NCBI GenBank assembly: GCA_005773635.1
Contig: SXHN01000056.1
Span: 1 to 41,911 of the forward strand
Reading direction: 5' to 3'
Source of the DNA: Actinomycetota bacterium
GTDB taxonomy: Bacteria > Actinomycetota > Acidimicrobiia > IMCC26256 > PALSA-610
Length of the DNA stretch: 41,911 nt
The notes under the pieces are model-generated. The model worked only from the letters and a program-made list of their open reading frames with translations. It made no database searches and was not told where the DNA came from. The position numbers and the translations under genes were made by a program. Below are positions 34,147-41,415 of the stretch, piece after piece. Within the stretch, counting starts at the first letter, position 1, and each line of letters begins with the position of its first letter.

Positions 34147-35274
34147 ATGGAATTTGGAATCTTCAACAGCGGATGTGTTCTGCCCGGCTACCGCCCTGGC
34201 GACCCGTTGCGCGAACACCACCGGATGATCGACGAAGTTGAGTGGACGGTCGCCGCCGACAAAGCTGGCTTCAAGTACACCTGGGCGACTGAGCACCATT
34301 TTCTGGAGGAGTATTCGCATCTGTCTGCCAATGAAGTATTCCTTGGGTATCTGGCTGCTGCGACCAAGAACATTCACCTCGGTTCTGGGATTTTTAACAT
34401 CACGCCGCCGGTGAATGCCCCAGCGCGGATTGCGGAGCGGGTCGCGATGCTCGACCACCTTTCGTTGGGACGCGTTGAGTTCGGTATGGGGCGCGGTTCG
34501 TCGACCACAGAACAGGCGGGCTTCGGCATCACCGACCCAGAGCTCACACGCGAGATGTTTGATGAAGTCATCGAACAGTTCAAATTCATGTGGCGCGAAG
34601 GCATCTACCCAGGGCACGAAGGCAAGCATTTTTCGATGCCCGCGCGCAACGTGTTGCCGAAGCCGCTGACGAAACCGCACCCACCAATGTGGGTTGCCGC
34701 TGGGTCTCCCTCCACGTTTGAGAAGGCCGCGCAAATGGGCCTAGGCGTGCTGTGTTTCACGACGGCTTCATTGGAATCATTGAAACCGCTTATTGAAACG
34801 TACAAAAAGAACATCGAAAATGCTGAACCCGTTGGCGAATACATCAACAACAACATCATGGTGACGAGTCAGATGTTGTGCCTCGAGGACGGACAGCGTG
34901 TGCGCGATGTCGCAGCGACGCTTGAGGGCAGCTACCACACGAGCTTGCTCTTTAAATATCTCGATACCTTCCCGCGCCCGGCGGGCATCCCGGTGTGGCC
35001 GGATCTCATCCCAGAAGCATCGCCGAACCAAATCGATGCGATGATTAAGTCGCGCACGCAATGCGTGGGGACCCCTGAAGATGTCGAGGTTGCCACGCAG
35101 AAATACGTTGACGCGGGTGCCGACCAACTGGTGTTTGGGATGTTGAGCTCAACGATGTCGCGTGAAATCGCATGCGAAGCAATCGAAACCTACGGCAAGT
35201 ACGTCATTCCGCAATTCGACAAGGATCCGATCCACTCCACGACTCGCCAACGCGAAGCCCAGGTTGGCAAGTAA
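34147..35274 (+). CDS. Luciferase-like (LLM) flavin-dependent oxidoreductase
   Basis: A 375-residue bacterial-luciferase-like enzyme, closer to the FMN-dependent luciferase-alpha type than the neighbour: 'MEFGIFNSGCVLPG' start, 'ADKAGFKYTWATEHHFLEE' with the paired histidines of the active site, 'GSGIFNITPPVNAPARIAERVAMLDHLSLGRVEFGMGRG' and 'HPPMWVAAGSP'. A monooxygenase or F420 oxidoreductase role is possible; the substrate is unknown. It begins at the ATG at 34147 without a Shine-Dalgarno, eight bases after TAGTAT, and is divergent from the other LLM gene under a shared operator. A hairpin separates its end from the convergent P450 gene. Confidence 0.88.
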   Translation: MEFGIFNSGCVLPGYRPGDPLREHHRMIDEVEWTVAADKAGFKYTWATEHHFLEEYSHLSANEVFLGYLAAATKNIHLGSGIFNITPPVNAPARIAERVAMLDHLSLGRVEFGMGRGSSTTEQAGFGITDPELTREMFDEVIEQFKFMWREGIYPGHEGKHFSMPARNVLPKPLTKPHPPMWVAAGSPSTFEKAAQMGLGVLCFTTASLESLKPLIETYKKNIENAEPVGEYINNNIMVTSQMLCLEDGQRVRDVAATLEGSYHTSLLFKYLDTFPRPAGIPVWPDLIPEASPNQIDAMIKSRTQCVGTPEDVEVATQKYVDAGADQLVFGMLSSTMSREIACEAIETYGKYVIPQFDKDPIHSTTRQREAQVGK

Positions 35275-35286
35275 CTGGCTTGCGCC

Positions 35287-35311
35287 CCGACGTTGCACAT
35301 CGCAGCGTCGG
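35287..35311. terminator. Hairpin between convergent genes, possible bidirectional terminator
   Basis: CCGACGTTGC at 35287-35296 pairs with GCAGCGTCGG at 35302-35311 (nine Watson-Crick pairs and one G-U) around a five-base loop. It lies in the 52-bp gap between two stops facing each other. There is no T-tract, so termination would be of the tailless kind; moderate support only. Confidence 0.45.
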
Positions 35312-35326
35312 ATGGAGTAGGCGCGA

Positions 35327-36517
35327 TCAAGAACGTTTGTTGAACGTGATCGTCGCGTTGCGCAACCCGTAGACGAATGGGTTGGCCATTTCGTCGACCG
35401 AGCCCGGGACTACCCGAACATCGGTTACGCGGCGCAGGAACTCCTCGAAGAAGGTTTTGATTTCTAGGCGTGCGAGTGATGCACCGAGGCAGAAGTGGGT
35501 GCCAAAGCCGAAGGCGATGTGATTGTTCGGTGTCCGGCGAACGTCGAATGATTCAGGGCGTTCGAAGTGGGCCTCGTCGCGATTGGCCGACGAATACATC
35601 AGCAGCACTTGCTCTCCGGCCTTGATCGACTCGCCACCGATTTGGTAGTCGATGGTGGCGGCCCGACACATGTTGTGAATCGGCGTGACGTACCGGATGA
35701 ACTCTTCGACCGCGATGTCGAGATCGGCACCATCGACCAGCGCCTGCATTTGGTCGGGGTTATTCACGAGATTCAAAATTGTGCGCGCGATGACTGTTCG
35801 CGTGGTCTCCGCGCCACCATCGAGTAGCAGCAAGCTGTCGGAAATCACCTCACCGATGCCAAACGGACAACCGCCGACTTCATCGAGGCTGCCGTACAGG
35901 CTGACGACGTCGTCGGTGGGATTGAGTTTCTTCGCCTCGTACAGTTCTGAAACTGCCCCGGCGAACTCCATGGCTGAAGCGATGCCTTGTTCGTCGTGGT
36001 AGCGAGGCCCACCTCCGAGTGCAATTGTTTCCTGCGACCATTGCTGCAGTTTGGGCCACATCTCGTTGGGGAAGCCGAGCAATAGGCCGATCATCATCGC
36101 GGGAAGCGGTGCCGCGAGGTCTCCGACGATTTCCGCAGTGCCGCGGTCGATTACGTCATCGATGAGCGCGTTCACCACCTCGCGCACGTGGTCTTGCCAT
36201 TTACTGACCGCTCGGGGTGTGAACCGGCGAGAGACGAGTCGGCGGCGTGCCGCGTGCAGGGGATCGTCGAGCCCGATAATCGACGGATCGGAGCCCATCT
36301 TGGGCCGGTAGCCATGAGTGGGGTCCGCGTTGGAGAACAGTGTGTTCTGCTTTTCAATTTCGACGATGTGATCGTAACGAGCAATAGCCCAGAGTTCATT
36401 GGTTGAATCCCAATACACCGGAGCTTCTTCACGTAGCCAACGGTAGGTGGTGTACGGATCGTTGATGTAGAAGTCGCCGTCGAGAAGGTCGATTACGCGG
36501 TCGTGTGTCTTGGACAT
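35327..36517 (-). CDS. Cytochrome P450, CYP142-like
   Basis: A 396-residue soluble bacterial P450. The heme-binding loop is 'FGFGTHFCLGASLARLE', the oxygen-binding I-helix is 'LLLDGGAETTRTV', and the ExxR of helix K is in 'EEFIRYVTP'. The opening 'DGDFYINDPYTTYRWLRE', 'NTLFSNADPTHG' and 'IHNMCRAATIDYQIGG' recall CYP142, the mycobacterial enzyme that oxidises the cholesterol side chain; this is from memory of the family, not a search. The start at 36517 is favoured since it lies six bases after TATTCT and next to the operator; the open frame continues to 36733 but enters the divergent gene. The regulatory site supports a steroid or terpenoid substrate. Confidence 0.88.
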   Translation of the reverse strand: MSKTHDRVIDLLDGDFYINDPYTTYRWLREEAPVYWDSTNELWAIARYDHIVEIEKQNTLFSNADPTHGYRPKMGSDPSIIGLDDPLHAARRRLVSRRFTPRAVSKWQDHVREVVNALIDDVIDRGTAEIVGDLAAPLPAMMIGLLLGFPNEMWPKLQQWSQETIALGGGPRYHDEQGIASAMEFAGAVSELYEAKKLNPTDDVVSLYGSLDEVGGCPFGIGEVISDSLLLLDGGAETTRTVIARTILNLVNNPDQMQALVDGADLDIAVEEFIRYVTPIHNMCRAATIDYQIGGESIKAGEQVLLMYSSANRDEAHFERPESFDVRRTPNNHIAFGFGTHFCLGASLARLEIKTFFEEFLRRVTDVRVVPGSVDEMANPFVYGLRNATITFNKRS

Positions 36518-36522
36518 GGCTT

Positions 36523-36536
36523 GAGAATATGTTCTC
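36523..36536. promoter_or_regulatory. Second operator palindrome GAGAATATGTTCTC
   Basis: A 5-4-5 inverted repeat (GAGAA/TTCTC) that shares the AGAAy-nTGTTCT core with the perfect palindrome at 34110-34123. It differs from the KstR consensus in the outer bases and in one AAC position. It fills the 32-bp gap between the P450 and SnoaL-like starts. Confidence 0.5.
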
Positions 36537-36543
36537 GTAGGAT
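36524..36543. promoter_or_regulatory. Divergent leaderless promoters of the P450 and SnoaL-like genes
   Basis: On the minus strand TATTCT (36524-36529) is six bases before the ATG at 36517. On the plus strand TAGGAT (36538-36543) is six bases before the ATG at 36550. Both genes would be transcribed from their start codons, and the minus -10 lies wholly inside the operator. Confidence 0.5.
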
Positions 36544-36549
36544 CGAGCG

Positions 36550-37083
36550 ATGGACGATGGACGCATCCAATCTCAGATTTCGCAGCTCGTTGCATACGAC
36601 TCAATCCGCCAGCTCGTCGCTCGCTACGCGTGGTGTCTCGATACAAGAGATCTAGACACGCTCGTCGGACTGTTCGTTGAGGATGTGCGCGTCTCAAAGA
36701 CTTCGTCGGGGCGAACAGCGCTGCGCGAGTCATTCGCCAGCCAATTGCGAAACATCGGGCCGACCACGTTATTTGTGGGAAATCACATCATTGACCTCGA
36801 CGCCAACCAACCGAATGCTGCGACGGGAGTCGTTTATTGCCGGGCGTACATACAAGAGCCTCATGGGTTCGTTGAACAAATGATTGTCTATTCCGATCGT
36901 TATCGTCACGAAGCGGGATCGTGGCGATTTGTCGGGCGTCGTCACGAGCTGTTTTACGGCATTGTGACCTCCGAACAACCCCATGCTCAAGAGCTTGCGA
37001 ATTGGCCGCAACGCTCGACCGGCGTCGGAACCATGCCGTTTCGCTTAGATTCGTGGCAGCGGTTCGCTACCACCGGCGAGTAG
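36550..37083 (+). CDS. SnoaL-like / NTF2-fold protein
   Basis: A 177-residue protein of the SnoaL-like polyketide-cyclase/NTF2 superfamily, small cone-shaped folds that bind hydrophobic substrates and act as isomerases, hydrolases or hydroxylation partners. The typical start 'IRQLVARYAWCLDTRDLDTLVGLFVEDV' is clear, followed by 'FVGNHIIDLDANQPNAATGVVYCRAYI' and 'SWRFVGRRHELFYG'. No catalytic residues can be fixed. It is divergent from the P450 gene under a shared operator, and the alcohol dehydrogenase follows after about 125 bp, so it may handle the same steroid-like or terpenoid substrate. Ketosteroid isomerase is one known member of the superfamily, but this is not proof. Confidence 0.85.
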   Translation: MDDGRIQSQISQLVAYDSIRQLVARYAWCLDTRDLDTLVGLFVEDVRVSKTSSGRTALRESFASQLRNIGPTTLFVGNHIIDLDANQPNAATGVVYCRAYIQEPHGFVEQMIVYSDRYRHEAGSWRFVGRRHELFYGIVTSEQPHAQELANWPQRSTGVGTMPFRLDSWQRFATTGE

Positions 37084-37209
37084 TTCGAGGCGATTGCTAC
37101 GCTCCACATTCTGGCCGATCCTGCCAGTCGACCGCGGCCATCGACCCGTTTCCCGTTGAGCCACAACGGTCTGGGTTCAACATTGTCGAAATTGAGAAAT
37201 GAGAGATTC

Positions 37210-38310
37210 ATGCGTGGAATTGTGCACATTGGCGAAGGCGTTGCTGATATCACCAATGATCTCGAAATTCGCGAGCCCAAGCCGCACGAGGTGGTAGTCC
37301 GGGTTGTGAACGCGGGCGTTTGCCACAGCGACCTCTCGGTACTCGACGGCACGATCACCTTCCCTACCCCGTGTGTGATGGGCCACGAAGGCGCGGGAGT
37401 TGTCGAAGAAATCGGGAGCGCGGTCACCAGCGTTGAGATTGGCGACCATGTCGTGATTTCGACGGTTGCGAATTGCGGGCGTTGTCCGGCATGCGCCGCG
37501 GGTCATCCCACGCATTGCGGCGATTCAATCGGGAAATTTCGCGCGGGCTACAAGTACAAGGGCGAAACCGCGTATTCGTTTGCAACCGCCAGCTGCTTCG
37601 CGGAGCGCACGATCGTGGAAGCGATTCAGGCTGTCAAGATTTCGAAGGACGTGCCGCTGTCGAGCGCCTGTTTGATCGGGTGCGGAGTGATCACCGGCAT
37701 GGGTTCGGTGCTCAACCGCGCCAAAGTGCAAGCTGGCGAGACGGCCGCGGTGTTTGGCGTCGGGGGTGTGGGGCTCAACGCGATTCAAGCGCTACGGCTC
37801 GCGGGCGCCAAACGCATCATCGCGGTCGATACCGTTGCGGGCAAGGCAGATCTCGCCGAGAAGTTTGGTGCGACCGACTTCGTCGACGCCACGCAGGTTG
37901 AATCGACCGCGCAGGCGATCAAGGACTTGTTACCCAAAGCCGGATCGATGTTCTCGCCTGGCGGCGTCGATTGGGCGTTTGAGTGCACTGGCGTGCCTGC
38001 GGTACTTATCGACGCTTTGGGCTGCCTACATTGGGGCGGAAACGCAGTAGCGGTTGGTGTGCCGAAGCCAACTGCGACACTCGAAGTGCCGATCATGGGC
38101 AACTTCATCTACATCGACAAGGGGCTTATGGGATGTCGGTACGGCAGTGCGCGCCCGCACCACGATTTTCCGATGATTGCGGAGCTGTATACCCAAGGCA
38201 AAGTGCTCCTGGATGAACTGGTGAGCGTTATCCAGCCAATGGCGGAGTTCAACGACGTTGTTGCGAAGATGCACACTGGAACCATCGCCCGAGCGGTCCT
38301 TGCCATATGA
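37210..38310 (+). CDS. Zinc-dependent alcohol dehydrogenase
   Basis: A 366-residue medium-chain, NAD(P)-dependent zinc alcohol dehydrogenase. Catalytic zinc ligands are Cys in 'GVCHSDLS', His in 'MGHEGAGVVEEIG' and Cys in 'SACLIGCGVITG', and the structural zinc site is 'NCGRCPACAAGHPTHC' (C-x2-C-x2-C-x7-C). The Rossmann loop is 'VFGVGGVGLNAIQALRLAGA' followed by 'IIAVDTVAGKADLAEKFGATD', where Asp after the second strand favours NAD. It looks like a class III or actinobacterial AdhX-like enzyme, oxidising a primary alcohol to an aldehyde. The start at 37210 has GAGAG five bases upstream. Its stop overlaps the gltX start by four bases (ATGA). Confidence 0.9.
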   Translation: MRGIVHIGEGVADITNDLEIREPKPHEVVVRVVNAGVCHSDLSVLDGTITFPTPCVMGHEGAGVVEEIGSAVTSVEIGDHVVISTVANCGRCPACAAGHPTHCGDSIGKFRAGYKYKGETAYSFATASCFAERTIVEAIQAVKISKDVPLSSACLIGCGVITGMGSVLNRAKVQAGETAAVFGVGGVGLNAIQALRLAGAKRIIAVDTVAGKADLAEKFGATDFVDATQVESTAQAIKDLLPKAGSMFSPGGVDWAFECTGVPAVLIDALGCLHWGGNAVAVGVPKPTATLEVPIMGNFIYIDKGLMGCRYGSARPHHDFPMIAELYTQGKVLLDELVSVIQPMAEFNDVVAKMHTGTIARAVLAI

Positions 38311-39767
38311 GCGCAGCCGAGCGAGCCAATATGCAAGTAGGCGAGAAAATACGCGTCCGGTTTTCGCCGGCACCGACTGGGTTCATGCACCTTGGTAATG
38401 CGCGTACTGCGGTGTTCAATTGGTTGTACGCGCGTCATATGGGTGGAACGTTTGTGTTGCGCATCGAAGACACCGATGTTTCTCGGTCTACCGCCGCTGC
38501 CGCGGAGCAGATTCAAGACGTTGTGAGTTGGCTCGGACTCGACGTTGACGAAGGGCCTTATCTGCAAAGTGGTCGTTTCGATCGTCATCGTGAGGCTGCG
38601 GCCCAGTTGTTGGCGACTGGCGATGCGTACGAATGTTTCTGTACACGGGCGGAACTCGATGAGCGAGCCGTTGCGATGAAGGCAGCGGGGCGGCCGCCGG
38701 GATACGACGGGCATTGCCGCGACTTGACTGCCCACGAACGCGAGGTGCTGCGATCGCAGGGAGGTGATGTAGCGCTGCGTTTGCGCACGCCCGATGTTGG
38801 TCGTTCTTCGTTTGTTGATGCGGTGCGGGGCGAGGTGTCGGTTGATTGGTCGACCGTTGCCGATTTTGTCTTGTTGCGCCCGGATGGTTCGCCAGTGTTC
38901 TATCTCGCGAATGCGGTTGACGATATCGATATGTGCATCACTCACGTGATCCGGGGCGAGGATCTGATCGATTCGACGCATCGAGTGCTCGCGATTCGTC
39001 ATGCACTTGGCGTGGCAGACCAACCGGTGTTTGCTCATTGCCCGTTGATTCTTGGCCCGGGGGGAGCGAAGCTCTCGAAGCGTCACGGAGCAGTATCGGT
39101 CGAGGAGTACCGCGACGCTGGGTATCTGCCTCAGGCCGTGCTGAACTACCTGGCCTTTCTGGGGTGGGGGATTGCCGACGGCGATGAAGTTATGAGTGCG
39201 CACGAACTGGCTAGTCGTTTTGACATTGCAAATATCAACCAGTCGGGTGCCGCGTTCGACGCGCAAAAGCTCGAATGGATGAACGGTGAACACATTCGTC
39301 GGATGTCCTTAGCTGGTCTGGTTGATGCCGTGCGCCCGTTTGCGCACGCGGCGTACGGCGCTTCAGTTGACGACGAGGTCTTGTGCGCAGCGGTTGAGAT
39401 CGCACAGTCGCGAGCCACCACGTTGGTGCAAATTGCTGAGCAGTGTGGATTTTTGTTTGTTACTGAAGGCGATTTTCAGATTCGAGCTGAGTCATGGGAC
39501 AAACTCGTGGCTACAGAACGCGTCGAAGAATTACTTGCTGCGGTGCGTGCGCATCTCGCGGAGACGGCATGGACAGTTGCCGACATCGATTTGCGGGCGT
39601 TGCTCGAGCCGCTCGATATGAAACCCCGTAAAGCTCTTCCTGCCGTCTACACCGCGATGGAAGGGAGCCATACCGGCTTGCCACTGTTTGAATCAATCCA
39701 TCTGCTGGGTCGCGAGCGCGCGATCGGTCGCATTGACGCGGTGATGCAGAGACTCTCGGTGCGCTAG
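38307..39767 (+). CDS. gltX: Glutamate--tRNA ligase
   Basis: A 486-residue class I aminoacyl-tRNA synthetase, length typical for bacterial GluRS. The HIGH-like motif is 'APTGFMHLGNART', the KMSKS-like motif is 'AKLSKRHGAVS', and 'LRIEDTDVSRS' is a conserved amino-acid-site segment. It charges tRNA-Glu (and in organisms without GlnRS also tRNA-Gln, which is then amidated). A tRNA-Gln and a tRNA-Glu gene lie just downstream. The start is the ATG at 38307 overlapping the dehydrogenase stop; a methionine at 38331 is an alternative. It ends one base inside the next gene's GTG. Confidence 0.96.
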   Translation: MSAAERANMQVGEKIRVRFSPAPTGFMHLGNARTAVFNWLYARHMGGTFVLRIEDTDVSRSTAAAAEQIQDVVSWLGLDVDEGPYLQSGRFDRHREAAAQLLATGDAYECFCTRAELDERAVAMKAAGRPPGYDGHCRDLTAHEREVLRSQGGDVALRLRTPDVGRSSFVDAVRGEVSVDWSTVADFVLLRPDGSPVFYLANAVDDIDMCITHVIRGEDLIDSTHRVLAIRHALGVADQPVFAHCPLILGPGGAKLSKRHGAVSVEEYRDAGYLPQAVLNYLAFLGWGIADGDEVMSAHELASRFDIANINQSGAAFDAQKLEWMNGEHIRRMSLAGLVDAVRPFAHAAYGASVDDEVLCAAVEIAQSRATTLVQIAEQCGFLFVTEGDFQIRAESWDKLVATERVEELLAAVRAHLAETAWTVADIDLRALLEPLDMKPRKALPAVYTAMEGSHTGLPLFESIHLLGRERAIGRIDAVMQRLSVR

Positions 39768-40471
39768 TGCTGTTTGTGTTGAAGCCCTTGCGCGTCGCGT
39801 TTCGCGTGCTGGGTTTCTTGGTGCTGATCGGATTCGTCTATTGGGCGGTCGTGCTTGTCATCGTATGGAATGCGTCGACTAACGACGATCGTTCTAGTAC
39901 CGATGCGATCATCGTGATGGGGGCCGCGCAGTACAACGGCGCTCCGTCACCGGTATTGCAGGCGCGCCTGGATCACGCGATCGAATTATGGAAAGCGAAC
40001 GTGGCTCCAGTGATCGTCGTCACCGGGGGCAAGCAATTGCAGGACAAGTTCACCGAAGCTCAGGCCGGAGCGAAATATCTGATTCAACGGGGTGTCCCCG
40101 ACACGGCGATCCTGCGCGAGGTCGATGGGAAGTCGTCGTGGCAGTCGCTCCAAGCGTCGGCCCGCTTTTTGAAGGCCGATAACCGCAAGCGCGTGACGCT
40201 GGTGTCGGATGCGTATCACTCGGCTCGTATTGTCGACATCGCCGACGACTCAGGACTCGATGCTGTGACTTCGCCGACACGTTTCGTATCGGGGTCGAAA
40301 CAGTTGCCGTACCTCCTGAAGGAGTCGGTTCGCGTTGCAGGGGGCCGAATATTCGGTTACGGCAGGCTCGACCGTCATCAACGAGTCGGAGAGCTTGTGC
40401 CGGGTCTGGCTATCATGGCGCTGCCGATCCGGCGCGTGCGTCGGCGGTGGCAAATTCCCATTCGGGGGTAG
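39767..40471 (+). CDS. YdcF/SanA-like membrane protein (DUF218)
   Basis: A 234-residue protein of the YdcF/SanA (DUF218) family. A membrane helix at about residues 13-33 precedes the soluble part with 'DAIIVMGAAQYNGAPSPVLQARLDHAIELWK', 'PVIVVTGGKQ', 'SSWQSLQASARFL' and 'VTLVSDAYHSARI', all typical. Members bind nucleotide-like or cofactor-like ligands and are linked to envelope or vancomycin tolerance; the exact role is unknown. It starts with GTG at 39767, overlapping the gltX stop by one base. Its TAG stop at 40469-40471 lies within the tRNA-Gln gene, which starts at 40462, so the last ten bases are shared. Confidence 0.88.
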   Translation: MLFVLKPLRVAFRVLGFLVLIGFVYWAVVLVIVWNASTNDDRSSTDAIIVMGAAQYNGAPSPVLQARLDHAIELWKANVAPVIVVTGGKQLQDKFTEAQAGAKYLIQRGVPDTAILREVDGKSSWQSLQASARFLKADNRKRVTLVSDAYHSARIVDIADDSGLDAVTSPTRFVSGSKQLPYLLKESVRVAGGRIFGYGRLDRHQRVGELVPGLAIMALPIRRVRRRWQIPIRG

Positions 40472-40534
40472 TTCAACTGGCGGAACGTCTGTTTCTGGTA
40501 CAGAAGGCTGGAGGTTCGAGTCCTCCCCCCCGAG
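40462..40534 (+). tRNA. tRNA-Gln (anticodon CUG)
   Basis: A complete cloverleaf of 73 bases. The acceptor stem is TCGGGGG/CCCCCGA, the D stem GTTC/GAAC, the anticodon stem TCTGT/ACAGA with the loop TTCTGGT giving anticodon CTG (40495-40497), the T stem GGAGG/CCTCC with the loop TTCGAGT. The discriminator is G and no CCA is encoded. It overlaps the 3' end of the YdcF-like gene by ten bases; TA of that stop codon are the linker bases 8 and 9 of the tRNA. Confidence 0.95.
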
Positions 40535-40600
40535 CTCATCTACGGTCGTGATAGTTAGTTGCGAGAATTCCTTCGAACAAGAATCAACTAGAGGCACACA

Positions 40601-40624
40601 CACAACATCAATCACAACATCAAC
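40601..40624 (+). repeat. Two tandem 12-bp repeats between the tRNA genes
   Basis: CACAACATCAAT at 40601-40612 is followed directly by CACAACATCAAC at 40613-40624, ending three bases before tRNA-Glu. A related AACATCAAC occurs in the first arm of the terminator downstream. Meaning unknown; it may be tRNA 5'-leader or a processing context. Confidence 0.7.
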
Positions 40625-40627
40625 TTT

Positions 40628-40703
40628 GGCCCCGTCGTCTAGTGGCCTAGGACGCCGCCCTCTCAAGGCGGAAGCGGCGGTTCGAATCCGCTCGGGGCTG
40701 CCA
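40628..40703 (+). tRNA. tRNA-Glu (anticodon CUC)
   Basis: A complete cloverleaf. The acceptor stem is GGCCCCG/CGGGGCT, the anticodon stem CCGCC/GGCGG with loop CTCTCAA gives anticodon CTC, the T loop is TTCGAAT, the discriminator is G40700 and CCA is encoded at 40701-40703. The tRNA-Gln upstream has no encoded CCA. The two tRNAs probably share a transcript that ends at the terminator downstream. Confidence 0.95.
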
Positions 40704-40712
40704 ACACTTCAG

Positions 40713-40752
40713 AGTCCGCAACATCAACATGATGTTGCGGACTTCTTTTTTT
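40713..40752 (+). terminator. Intrinsic terminator after the tRNA genes
   Basis: A perfect 14-bp stem (AGTCCGCAACATCA at 40713-40726 with TGATGTTGCGGACT at 40730-40743) around a three-base loop, followed by TC and seven T. This is the clearest rho-independent terminator in the window and closes the gltX to tRNA-Glu unit. Confidence 0.9.
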
Positions 40753-41136
40753 GTGCGCCGGATCGCACTCGGCTTCGCACGTTTGTTTCGCGCTGATCGC
40801 TTTCTGTCTGGAGTAGCGCTGCGCTCGAAATGTATTGAAGCGTTGCGAACGTTTCGCGTCGCGACGCGCGTTTCACATCAGTGTTTTGTCGAAATCGCAC
40901 GCCGCTTACTGGCGGACGCGCGTTCGCGCGTACGAGCGCGCGTGACGCGTTGTTGTGTTCATTGTTTGAAAAAGTTTTGCTCTACGCGCGAAGTAATGAC
41001 CACTTTGTCCGAAACTTTTTGTTCGCAGCGCGTATTTATCGCAGTTACACACAACTTCATGACGTTAAATGCTTGACCTTTGTCGTTGAATACGTTCTGA
41101 TGCACTCGACAAGAGCCATCGACTTGGAGTGACAAC
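40753..41136. other. Gene-free region with CGCG-rich palindromes upstream of HU
   Basis: No credible gene is seen in these 384 bp. The first part is packed with CGCG-type repeats: the perfect palindrome CGCGTCGCGACGCG at 40855-40868, the inverted repeat ACGCGCG-TT-CGCGCGT at 40916-40931, and further ACGCGT/GCGCGT words up to about 40951. Then comes an AT-rich part with AAAAAGTTTTG (40969-40979) matching CGAAACTTTTT (41010-41020). The last part holds the candidate promoter and ribosome site of the HU gene. A role as a multi-site regulatory region is suggested but unproven. Confidence 0.5.
41073..41101 (+). promoter_or_regulatory. Candidate HU promoter, TTGACC-N17-TCTGAT
   Basis: TTGACC at 41073-41078 is a near-consensus -35. 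TCTGAT at 41096-41101 is a 4/6 match to the -10 at the ideal 17-bp spacing. About 30 bases of leader would follow, with GGAG at 41126-41129 seven bases before the GTG. Confidence 0.45.
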
Positions 41137-41415
41137 GTGAACAAAGGCGAATTGATCGACAAGATGCACGAAGCTAGCGGGCTCTCAAAGAGCGATGCAG
41201 AGTCGGCACTCAACGCGTTCATCGAAGTAATTCAACAAGCAGTTACCGCCGGCGACAAGGTGACGCTTCCTGGCTTCGGTGCGTTTTCACAATCGGCACG
41301 TTCGGAACGTCAAGCGCGTAACCCGCGTACTGGCGAGACGATGACGGTGCCCGCGACCAAGGTCGCAAAGTTTTCCGTCGGCGCGAAGTTCAAAGAGCGC
41401 GTCGCCGGAAGGTAA
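41137..41415 (+). CDS. HU-family DNA-binding protein
   Basis: A 92-residue HU/IHF-type histone-like protein, which binds and bends DNA as a dimer in the nucleoid. 'MNKGELIDKMHEASGLSKSDAESALNAFIEVI' forms the helical start, 'GDKVTLPGFGAF' the turn to the saddle, 'RQARNPRTGETM' the DNA-inserting beta arm with its proline, and 'FSVGAKFKERV' the C-terminal helix. The length equals the HU core; there is no lysine-rich tail. In mycobacteria and streptomycetes HupB/HupS carry a PAKK tail on this core; here such a tail is a separate gene 95 bp downstream. Start is GTG at 41137 with GGAG seven bases upstream. Confidence 0.95.
   Translation: MNKGELIDKMHEASGLSKSDAESALNAFIEVIQQAVTAGDKVTLPGFGAFSQSARSERQARNPRTGETMTVPATKVAKFSVGAKFKERVAGR

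Noticed and set aside
38109-39293. 394-codon open frame antisense to gltX
   Set aside because: The plus strand is an unambiguous glutamyl-tRNA synthetase; the antisense protein has no family features.
40969-41020. AT-rich hairpin as an sRNA or terminator
   Set aside because: The loop is about 30 bases, with no promoter upstream of it that I could identify and no T-tract after it. It is mentioned only as part of the gap.
40753-41136. Short open frames in the HU upstream gap (for example 40729-41076)
   Set aside because: They start in the terminator arm or have no ribosome site, and their composition is Arg/Cys/Phe-rich without similarity to a family.
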